Origin: Fragilariopsis cylindrus CCMP1102
Lineage: Eukaryota > Bacillariophyta > Bacillariophyceae > Bacillariales > Bacillariaceae
Length of the DNA: 64,000 nucleotides
NCBI GenBank assembly: GCA_900095095.1
Contig: FMBT01000296.1
Coordinates: 434,001-498,000 of the forward strand
Direction: 5' to 3'
Part shown: positions 55,387-64,000 of the stretch, in pieces
Numbering within the stretch: the stretch's first letter is position 1
How the letters are laid out: each line of letters begins with the position of its first letter
The notes under the pieces: model-generated
Seen by the model: only the letters and a program-made list of their open reading frames with translations
Databases searched by the model: none
What the model was told of the DNA's origin: nothing
Translations under genes and position numbers: made by a program

Positions 55387-55916
55387 TTTTGTGCCTGGTT
55401 GGTTTGTTTAGTTGTGTTTGCAAGTGTTGGCAATTATGTTCTAATCGTCTTCTTGTTTCTTTTGTATATTTGTTGTAATTTGATATTTTGTGAGAACAAA
55501 TAGAACTTCTGAAGTTGACAGTTCTCTAAAACGTTACCAGTATGAGGGTATTATGCGGTATTGTCGTTAAATTCTTGGGTCGTGACATTTGTGGAGTCGT
55601 GCATTAAAATAAAATTAGTCTTGGTCGTGGGTATTCTCCTCGTTGTGTTGGTCAGTCCTCGGTCAGTCATTCCCTAGTTACTCGTGTTACGACTCTAATC
55701 TTGACCAGCCTTGCATGCTTTTGCTAACGCTTTCAACAGTACGGTAGCACACATTAAAATTGAACAAAGCGAAGCGCGATTTTCTAAGTAATGTACTAGT
55801 ATCTCTTTTATGTCAGAAAACTTCTTCGAAATCACTCATGATATTTTCACTGTACGTAACTTTATATGTGTCTCAGCGATTTCATGAAAAGATTCCTTCT
55901 ATCACATACGGTACAC
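55387..55916. other. Divergent upstream region
   Basis: Separates the charged protein gene from the GPCR-like gene. AAATTGAACAAAGC near 55757 also occurs at 33659, at the outer end of arm B. Bases about 55800-55835 resemble 10975-11010 (TTTTATGTC, then GAAAACTTCTT). No gene was seen. Confidence 0.4.
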
Positions 55917-55940
55917 ATGAATGACAATGACGACGGGTAG
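55917..55940 (+). other. Overlapping 7-codon upstream ORF
   Basis: An ATG four bases before the GPCR-like start opens another frame that ends at TAG 55938-55940 (MNDNDDG). It overlaps the main start, so it could affect start choice if the leader extends upstream. Confidence 0.4.
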
Positions 55941-57111
55941 TATAATCAATCATGATGAGGAGGACGAAGAAATAATGTTGCCATCGTTTCAACTGTCAGT
56001 AGAGTATGTTGCGCCGTGGATCTTTTTGATCTGCATTATTCTGATTGTGGCAGCAATTATATGCTGTGTCGGATCGTGTGCTTTTGTGTTTTACTACCAA
56101 AATAAACCAATTGTTGCAATGGGACAACCTACATTCCTGTACAATCTTTGCTTTGGTGCATTACTACTAGCAATAGGAATGGCATTTGGGGTAGTGGTGA
56201 TCTTTTTTAGCAAGGGTGAAAATGGAATTATTCCTGTAGATTCAAAGACTGGAATAATATTATATGTGTGCTGCAGTTTTGAAGTCTGGCTTATTTACCT
56301 AGGCTATATCGTGATTTACACAGTATTATTGTGTAAGATATATCGAATCATGAAGATCACACAACAACCTTTACGACGTGGACTCAAAATCCTTCCCAGG
56401 CATGTTTTGTGGCCTTTCATCCTTATATTTTCATTAACAGTTAGTCTACTGATCGCATGGAGTGCTACAGGATCATCAAAATATGTCGTGTACGAAGATC
56501 CAGATACAAATATAACCATTGGACTTTGTGCAGCTACTCCAGATATGGCTTCGGTATCACCATCAGCAGAAATTTTATCTGCATTGCAATCACTTCTTTT
56601 AATCGTTCAACTTGTTCTTTGTATATTGGCATGTAAAATTAGGAAAATAAACCAGGTGCTTGGGGACAGTAAAAAAATCTTAGGGCTGGTAGTTTTCCAA
56701 TTAATTATTAATAGTATTTGTATCTCTATTGCAGCCGCTAATGGTGAGGGAACAGGTATACTGGTATATACTATTAATCTTGTCATAAATTCTATTTCAA
56801 CAGTTGGTTTTATAATTCTTCCACGAATGTATTATGTATGGTATGAACATCAACATGGTCATCTTCCAGAAAATGTGGTAATGATAGGTGGAGGAACAAC
56901 AACAGTTCGAGGAGTGAATCAAGATACTGGTAACGGTGCCGGTACAGGTGTCATATCACCACCTAGTATTGTGAGCAACAATGATGATAATAATAATAGT
57001 AACAACAATAATGATAATAATAATGATGTAAATATATGCGATGGTGGTAATGACAACAGCAACAACAACAATATCGAAGACGATGGAGGAGTAGTAGATA
57101 TTGCATGTTAA
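55921..57111 (+). CDS. Class C GPCR-like 7TM protein
   Basis: A single-exon frame of 396 residues. Seven hydrophobic segments are visible, starting at APWIFLICIILIVAAIICCV and ending at STVGFIILPRMYYVWY. NKPIVAMGQPTFLYNLCFGA follows the first helix and matches the class C (GABA-B and metabotropic glutamate receptor) pattern, where a conserved NxPxV and (S/Q)P-x-F/L lie between helices 1 and 2. The helix 3 region carries a Cys pair, and CAATPDMASVSPSAE forms the second extracellular loop. The usual Venus-flytrap ligand-binding domain is missing; only about 30 residues precede helix 1. The C-terminus is Asn/Asp-rich. It may be a short receptor or need a partner. Diatoms are known to carry GABA-B-like receptors. 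Confidence 0.8.
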   Translation: MTMTTGSIINHDEEDEEIMLPSFQLSVEYVAPWIFLICIILIVAAIICCVGSCAFVFYYQNKPIVAMGQPTFLYNLCFGALLLAIGMAFGVVVIFFSKGENGIIPVDSKTGIILYVCCSFEVWLIYLGYIVIYTVLLCKIYRIMKITQQPLRRGLKILPRHVLWPFILIFSLTVSLLIAWSATGSSKYVVYEDPDTNITIGLCAATPDMASVSPSAEILSALQSLLLIVQLVLCILACKIRKINQVLGDSKKILGLVVFQLIINSICISIAAANGEGTGILVYTINLVINSISTVGFIILPRMYYVWYEHQHGHLPENVVMIGGGTTTVRGVNQDTGNGAGTGVISPPSIVSNNDDNNNSNNNNDNNNDVNICDGGNDNSNNNNIEDDGGVVDIAC

Positions 57112-57612
57112 ACCGTCCAAGTTTGCTAGTACAGATGTATTGTTAGATACAACAACAACTATAGTAGTAAAAGTAAAGGTAGTTGATTTAATGTTGGAGA
57201 TGACATCGACATCGACGACGACGACGACGTCAACAAAAAAGATGAAAATAATTTTCTTCATCATCAATATCAATAATCATTGCTTGGTAGAGGGAAGTTG
57301 GTTTTGCGATGATGATGATGATTCCTCGTTATCATCCTCGTCATTATCATTATCATTATCATTATCGTTTGCATTTGCATCTGTACCTTTAACAGTAATG
57401 AATCATCGTCATCCTCATTAGCGTATTTCATATAGCACCATTACCATCAGCACCAATAATAGTATAATGGCTCGTAGAATTAATTTATGAGGGGAGATAG
57501 AAACAAGTAATAGAGGAGCAGGACAAGGACGAGGAAAAGGAAAAAGAAGAGGTAATAATAGTAATAGTAATAATATAATACTCTTTTTTTATATGAATTA
57601 ATTATACACAAT
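57112..57612. other. Convergent 3' region
   Basis: Low-complexity CGACGACGACG and ATTATCATTATC runs. This is likely 3' untranslated sequence of the two flanking genes. No additional gene was seen. Confidence 0.4.
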
Positions 57613-59250
57613 CTAAAAACTAAATACAAAAACACCGGTAGCTAAATTTGTATTCTGTGAAACTGGTGAACGGATAATACCGGTAGCTAAATTCGTATTT
57701 TGTTGTTGTGAAACTGGTCGTGGACGGACAATATTTGTTCTGATAAATTTCAAATTCGTTACATATAATCTTGAATCAGTATTAACTGGTCTCAGATTCG
57801 TCAAGGGAGGTGCTACCAGCGGGTCAACAATTTCTGGTTGTGGTTGTGGATTGTTGTTGTTGTCTTGCTGCGGTGGTTGTGGTACCAATGGTGGTTCATC
57901 AGGAGGAGTAACCGGTACTGTCGGATCATCCTCATCATCACTATCATCACCACCACCACCACCACCACCACAAGTTTCAAGGAATGCAGCAACGTCAATT
58001 GATGGAGGGACTAAAACAGCATCAATAACATGAATAACACCATTACTAGTAATGATGTCGGCTGTAACAACATTGGATTCATTGATCTTAACACCATTAG
58101 TTAGATCAACTGTAACATCTTCTCCTTCTAATAAAGTAGGAACTTCCAGACCATTACTTAAATCCTTTGATAAAACTTGACCATCCACGACATGATATAA
58201 TAAGATATTTGATAAAACATCATTATTTTCATCTTCTAGTAAACATTCCACCAAACCATCCGGCAATGCATTGAATGCATCATCAGTTGGTGCGAATACA
58301 GTGTATGGTCCATTTGGTTCACTTAAGGTATCAACTAATTCAGCAGCACTTAATGCTGCAACTAATGTATTAAAAATACCAGCGTCAGCAGCAGTACCAG
58401 GAATATCTAGTCCAGTTTCATCGTCAGTACCATCGTCAGTATCGTCATCGTCAGTTTCATCGTCACCAACACCACCAACACCACCACCACAAGTTTCAAG
58501 GAATGCAGGAACATCAATTGATGGAGGGACTAAAACAGCGTCGATCGCATGAATAACACCATTACTAGTAAGGATATCGGGTGTAATAACAATAGATTCA
58601 TTGATCTTAACACCATCAGTTAGATCAACTGTAACATCTTCTCCTTGAAGAGTTTCAACAGCTGCCCCATCCACTAAATCCTTTGATAAAATTTCACCAC
58701 TAACAACATGATACGTCAAAATGGATGTTAATGCGTCTTTGTTATCTGGTTCTAATAAACATGTCACTAATCCATCAGGAAGAGCAGCAAATGCATCATC
58801 GGTTGGTGCAAATACAGTAAATGGTCCTTCATCACCTGATAATACATCGACTAAATCAGCTGCACTTAATGCGGCGACTAATGTATCAAATACACCAGCT
58901 GCAATGGCAGTACTAGGAATATCAACAAGTGATACCGTATCATCGTCAGTAGCATCGTCATCGTCAGTAGTTTCATCGTCAGTAGTTTCATCGTCAGTAG
59001 TTTCATCGTCAGTAGCTTCATCGACAGTAGCATCGTCATCATCAGTAACCGTAGTAGACGAAGAGGAGGAGGAAGCTGCAGTGGGTGCATCAGTAGTTGG
59101 AATCGCTTCTTCAGCGTTCACATAATATATAGTATTGCTGCCTCGTCTCGGAATACTAATGTTGTTATTATTGAAATAATCCCCGATCATACTCCCAATA
59201 AGGAAAACAAAAATAACAACATAAGAAGAAGAATTGAATGATTTCTTCAT
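57613..59250 (-). CDS. Secreted protein with two FAS1 (fasciclin) domains
   Basis: A single-exon frame of 545 residues. A signal peptide (SSYVVIFVFLIGSMIGD) comes first, then a Ser/Thr stretch and a DDET(T) repeat. FAS1 domain 1 covers about residues 109-243 and domain 2 about 281-416. Each has the H1 box (FTVFAPTDDAFAALP and YTVFAPTDDAFNALP), the central TYHVVSG or LYHVVDG, and the H2 box ending in GVIHAIDAVLVPP or its variant. They are similar enough in DNA and protein to be a tandem duplication. Each ends in FLETCGGG. A Pro/Gln-rich tail follows, with QNTNLATG present twice near the end. FAS1 domains mediate cell adhesion and matrix contacts, so this is probably an extracellular adhesion or wall protein. 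Confidence 0.88.
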   Translation of the reverse strand: MKKSFNSSSYVVIFVFLIGSMIGDYFNNNNISIPRRGSNTIYYVNAEEAIPTTDAPTAASSSSSSTTVTDDDDATVDEATDDETTDDETTDDETTDDDDATDDDTVSLVDIPSTAIAAGVFDTLVAALSAADLVDVLSGDEGPFTVFAPTDDAFAALPDGLVTCLLEPDNKDALTSILTYHVVSGEILSKDLVDGAAVETLQGEDVTVDLTDGVKINESIVITPDILTSNGVIHAIDAVLVPPSIDVPAFLETCGGGVGGVGDDETDDDDTDDGTDDETGLDIPGTAADAGIFNTLVAALSAAELVDTLSEPNGPYTVFAPTDDAFNALPDGLVECLLEDENNDVLSNILLYHVVDGQVLSKDLSNGLEVPTLLEGEDVTVDLTNGVKINESNVVTADIITSNGVIHVIDAVLVPPSIDVAAFLETCGGGGGGGDDSDDEDDPTVPVTPPDEPPLVPQPPQQDNNNNPQPQPEIVDPLVAPPLTNLRPVNTDSRLYVTNLKFIRTNIVRPRPVSQQQNTNLATGIIRSPVSQNTNLATGVFVFSF

Positions 59251-60163
59251 GATTATTGATTATCGATTATCGATTGAATGATTGACTGATTGATTGATTG
59301 ATCTGATTTGATTGAATGAATGATGACAATTTTTTCCACTTTCTCCTTGATGATTTTATTTGATTCCATATACACCAGTAACTATTTAATTTCTAAAGAG
59401 AGATTGCGACAGTAGTTAGGTACGGTAACGACATGTCTAATATGATACATGCTGTGTGAATGTTACATCTCATGCATTTCGCCTTCTTTCCTATCGTTTA
59501 CAGTAGTCACTCCGAGGAAAAGAATCACGCCTCTTCTGAATTTTACGCGAGCAAAAACCAAATTTTTGCGAAAAAGAGAGTGTGAACGGACAAAAATTAC
59601 AGCAGATACGCCGTAACACGTGGTTCTTTTTTATACAAAAAAATCTTTTTTTTTTCTTGTTCGCTGTGCGCACTAAAAACAGTAACTAAAAGGGTTGATT
59701 TATCCACGACTGAGTTATTTAATCCATGACTGAAAAAAATAGATATAATCAATTAAAAAAAATTCATATCTTTGTTGATTTAAAAATGACTAACGTTACC
59801 AGGTACCGCTAATGTGACATGTTACTCTATCTGGCCTGCTTTCATGAAAGCGCGTACATGAAGTGGTACTGTATCTCAATTTTGCTTCCTCTTTTTCTTT
59901 TGGACTAACTCTGACTTACTACTTGTACTTGTACTGGTGTATATTCTTCTTTACTAGTATCACTGGCCTACCTACTAGTATTGTACCGTACCCGACTGCC
60001 GGCCACTGCCCCACGAACTACCCACAGCAGCCAGCCAACGCATACTTGAAGAAAGAGAGACTGAGAGAGAGAGCAGTGTGTGAGAGAGGCTGAATGACTG
60101 AGAGAGGCTAATATTTACTGAGAGAGTAACGACACTGAGAGAAGGAGGCAAGGTGAAAAAAAA
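59251..60163. other. Divergent upstream region
   Basis: Contains ATTGATTGATTG and GAGAGACTGA iterations (about 59270-59310 and 60045-60145). No gene was seen. It should hold the promoters of both the FAS1 and the double-SET genes. Confidence 0.4.
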
Positions 60164-63100
60164 ATGATTGTTATTGTTGGAACAACAACAATAACAGTCC
60201 AACTATTATTATTGTTATTATTATTGCTGATTGCGACGACATCTACCGCTACCGCTGCCACTACCACTGATGGAGACGGAGACAATGCAAATGATAATGA
60301 TAATGAATCATGTCATATTCTATCACATGATAGAACATGTATATCATTTCCTAATGATATAAATGATGATGTTAAAAAATATAAATATTATGAAAATATG
60401 GAAGATAGAAACGATTTCGCAAATACAAATATAAATACAAATACAAAAGAAGACGAAGACGACGATGATAATTTCATTTGTGGTGTCTATTTAGCAAAAT
60501 CTACATTGATTGGTACAGGTATTGGGATGTATGCTGGATCGAAAGGATATGAACCAGGTGAAGTAATTACAAAACGACTCGGAGATCATATAATACCCAT
60601 CATTGATTTAAAAACTACACATCAATATTATAATCCATCACACATATATAAAGATGAGGATGATGATGATGATGATGATGATGATGCAGACTCAGAAGGT
60701 ACTGCAATTGTTCCTGATACTCAAAATTATTTTTTATGGGATCAATATACGGTACGTCACCAAACAAAACAAGAGTTTTTTGTGAGGAGGAAAGGAAAAG
60801 GCAATGAATGAATGACGATAACGACGGCTACAGTATGATGATGATGATGACAATGATGAATGATGACAATGACTACAGGAAATAAAAATGGAGGAGGAGG
60901 AAGATAACAACAACGACGACAACGACAACAACAACGGTAACGACGATGACGATGACGACGGTAACGAAATACCATGATGAGACTCAAACTCACTCAAATT
61001 TATTGACTGACTGCTTTTCGTGCGATATCGACGTCATCATTCATCATTCATTCATATTCTTCATCTTATCTCGCAGTGGCGTGGCGTGGCGCACGACTAC
61101 GACTACGACGAATGAGAAGGAGAAGAGAAATCATAGAGGACGATTGATTAAATTTGAATTTGACTTTGGACTTTGCTTTAGTATGTATGATACCGTCGTC
61201 GTCATCATTCATTCATTCATCGTCTCGAAGGCAGACAGATAGAGAGATAGACAGTCAGAAGATAGATGGTCCTTTCTTTTTTCTTCTTCTAATTCCCCTT
61301 TTTTGCCCAACTCAACTCAACTCAACTCACCACACACCTTTCTTTTACCGTTCTGTATCTAACTTTCTTTTTCATTTTACTACGTGTACATCATTATACA
61401 TACGTGTGCATACGATTGTTTGTACATATAGTGGAATGCTGCAGCATTTGGTATTGGATTAGATAATCTTGGTTTATATGAAATTAGTTTAGCAAGTCCA
61501 GGATTTGGTGCATCCGCTAATTCATTTATGGACTTTGTGAATGTGGATGAAGGGAATGTGTATTTTGGTATGTTAGACAATAATGCAAATAATGAAGACA
61601 ATAATAATGAAAAGAATAATAAAGATACTATTGATGAAAGATATATGAGTAATCCTAATGGGATTGGTTCCGTACATCGATATAAGGATTCTGGTTCTGG
61701 TGGATTTACACCATATCATTCCAGAAAAGCACAAGCAAATACAAAAATACAACCATATTCAGAATTATTTGTCAGTTATGGTAGTAAATGGTTTATTGAA
61801 CGACAACATAGATTAGGTACAATCCCTGTCAAGGGGGATCATACATTAGCAGAACTATTATATCATAAATTTTATATGAAATTTTTAGGTGGGAAACAAA
61901 AACTTCAAAAACAGAAACGTACTCAAAAATGGAAAGGAATTAGAACTAAAAATGGTAGTAGTACAAAACGTAAACAACTTATTATTGAATTTAATCATAA
62001 ACGTAACAGTAATAAAGAACAAACTCAAACACAAACACAAACACCAAGAAAGAAGGATAATGATGATGACTATATCTTTGATGAAAATGAATTAGAATTA
62101 CAGGAATTGTATAAAGAATTTTGGAATACTGTTATAGTAGAAGAAATTCGTAATCACATATATACCGAATCACGTGTATTAGCTGCATTACCATCACAAC
62201 CATATTCCAAAGAATATAATGAATTAAATAAAGCATTTGATAATGCTAATAATGCTAATAATGCTAATGGTAGAAATAAAAATAAAAAAGATTCTTCAGA
62301 GTCAGAGTCAGATTTATATATCAAAATAAAACAATCTAAAATGAAACGTTCACCTGATTGGTTAAAGAAACATGGTGTATGTGCTGATTCGATACGAATT
62401 GGTATATCCACTATCGAAAATAAACAAGCGGGTCATGGTGCATTTACAAATACACAATTTAAGGAAGGTGATGTTATTATGTCGGTACCATTAATACATA
62501 TACCAAATCGTACAATATTAGATACCTATTATATATATGACCATGAGAAATACGAGAAGAATAATAACGACAAAAATGATGATGAGAAGAATAACGGCAA
62601 TGATGAGAATAACGAGAAGAATAATGACTTTGAATTAAAAATTGGGAATGAACCAACTGGTCATCAATTACTGTTAAATTATGTCTTAGGTCATCGTGAT
62701 TCCACTATGGTATTAAGTCCATATGGGCCAGGATTTCAATTACTAAATCATAATCAAACATTGGTCAATTGTAAATTACAATGGGCATCAATGGATCGGA
62801 GTAATCATCATCCATATTTATTAACACAAAATGTGGATTATATCAAAACCAATCATTCGACTGGTTCGGTATTAGCGTTTGAAGTAATTGCTACTAAATC
62901 CATATCCAAAAATGAAGAATTATTTTTAAATTATGGTCATGAATGGGAAATGGCATGGAATACTCATCATACTAAAAATTGGGTTCCAGTAACTGGTTCA
63001 GATTCTTACGTATCAGCATTAGAATTAAATACATTATCTATAAATGAACCATTACAGGAATGGAAAGAAAATGAAGAAGAAATTGATGAAGATTCAAATT

Positions 63101-63906
63101 ACAAGTCTAAGTCTAGTAATAGTAGTCCATATCCAAATAATGTACGATTAATGTTAAACTTAGCATGGGCTGATACAGAATTCCGTCTAGAATATGGTGA
63201 TGATCGTATTGATCATTATATAATGTGGGAAAATTATCGCTACCTTCCAGTGGAATCCATATATCCTACTCCTGCTAGTACAGGAGGTACTACGAATGGA
63301 ATGAGAAGAAATATACCGCCAGTAATAGTAGATGACAGTCAAGATAATGTAATGTGGGAAGCATTAACAGAAGAACAAAAAGAAAAAGTACTGAAACATC
63401 AAGGAACTGGTGGACATAGACCTAAAACTAAACCTAAAATAATGAATGGTAAATTAATTGATCAAACGTTATATACAGTTGTTATTGCTGCAGATGAAGG
63501 CGACGACGACGAGGACAAACGTATAATAAAAAATGTACCAAGACGTGGATTACAATTTGAAGATATTGCCTATACGAATGATCAATTTTTATCGAATGCA
63601 TTTCGTCATGATATACGTATCCCGGATGATCTATTTCCAGATGCATGGAAGAATAATAAGAATGAGAATAATAAGCCAATAATAATAACACAAGAACAAC
63701 AACGTCAACGATCTTATTCACAACTACTACAGCAGCAGCAGCAGCAGCAACAACAGCAGCATGAAACAATAGATGAGGAGGAGGAGGAGGAGGAGGATCA
63801 TCATCATCATGACGTGGTAGAAGACGATGATGACGAAGACAATGATGATGAAAACGGTGATGATGAAGACGATGATGATGAGCTACCAAGTGCCTCTGAT
63901 TTGTAG
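60164..63906 (+). CDS. Double SET-domain protein with signal peptide (2 exons)
   Basis: Exon 1 is 60164..60751 and exon 2 is 61432..63906. The 680 bp intron (GTACGT donor, CATATAG acceptor) is phase 0, giving 1020 residues. A hydrophobic leader (QLLLLLLLLLIATTSTATA) opens the protein. The first SET-like unit spans the intron: IGTGIGMYAGSKGYEPGEVI, then a long acidic insert, then LASPGFGASANSFMDFVNV, and later ELFVSYGSKWF. A second unit follows: AGHGAFTNTQFKEGDVIMSV, then FQLLNHNQTLVNCKLQW with the Asn-His motif, then EELFLNYGHEWEM with the catalytic-type Tyr. The first unit has Asn-Ser in place of Asn-His and may be inactive. A Gln run and a poly-acidic tail end the protein. SET domains transfer methyl groups to lysines; the secretory leader is unusual for a histone enzyme. 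Confidence 0.8.
60752..61431 (+). other. Intron of the double-SET gene
   Basis: 680 bp between a GTACGT donor and a CATATAG acceptor, rich in GATGATGATGACAATGATG and CATTCATTCAT repeats. Several chance frames occur here, but none keeps the phase or shows SET-like sequence. Confidence 0.7.
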
Positions 63907-64000
63907 ATACAAAAACTCCTCTTGACGATGATATCATATAATAATATTAGACTTTCGTATTAATCTTTTGTTTGTATTGCTTATTTTTTCTTCTTTATAT

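Noticed and set aside
61154-61462. Plus-strand 102-codon frame ahead of the second SET exon
   Set aside because: It lies in the intron, is Ser/Phe/Thr-rich from repeats, and is out of phase with the SET frame.

Overview
The window looks like nuclear DNA of a stramenopile alga, most likely a diatom. It is AT-rich with long intergenic gaps and genes on both strands. Introns are spliceosomal (GTACGT, GTAAGT or GTATGT donors, short pyrimidine-AG acceptors). Proteins are full of Asn, Gln, Asp, Ser and Thr runs, and several families are common in diatoms: a secreted Pro-Thr repeat protein, a FAS1 protein, a helicase-associated (HA) domain, MYND and BTB proteins, SET proteins, a bZIP factor and a class C GPCR-like protein. 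There are no operons, CRISPR arrays or bacterial signals. The species assignment is inference.
Layout. 0-10.5 kb: end of a single-pass membrane protein, a two-exon selenocysteine elongation factor (eEFSec, minus), a Cys-rich surface protein and a bZIP factor. 11-20.5 kb: decayed fragments (a Tdp1-like relic, an HA-domain relic), two related small proteins sharing a KGNT motif, and a two-helix membrane protein. 21-23.5 kb: a two-exon secreted Pro-Thr repeat protein. 25.5-33.7 kb: two diverged 1.4 kb inverted repeat arms bracket a divergent pair of translation genes, ribosomal protein eS8 and initiation factor eIF1A. 34-36.2 kb: a GC-rich six-helix membrane protein and a frameshifted USP48-like deubiquitinase. 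36.5-44 kb: a BTB/coiled-coil protein, tRNA-Val, a tRNA-Ser interrupted by exactly 90 bp, a MYND protein, a Cys-rich membrane protein and a frameshifted BTB protein. 44.8-51.5 kb: an acidic single-pass protein and a four-exon secreted protein. 52.7-64 kb: a phospholipase-like relic, a charged repeat protein, a class C GPCR-like 7TM protein, a two-domain FAS1 protein and a two-exon double-SET protein.
Themes. Three genes serve translation (eEFSec, eS8, eIF1A), plus two tRNA loci. Many others are secreted or membrane surface proteins. At least five protein loci carry frame breaks, so either gene decay or homopolymer sequence errors are common here. Exon structures were reconstructed by eye from splice sites and reading phase and are not backed by transcripts. 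The most unusual items are the interrupted tRNA-Ser, the inverted-repeat-bounded eS8/eIF1A cassette with tiny first coding exons, the KGNT paralogue pair and the GC-rich membrane gene.
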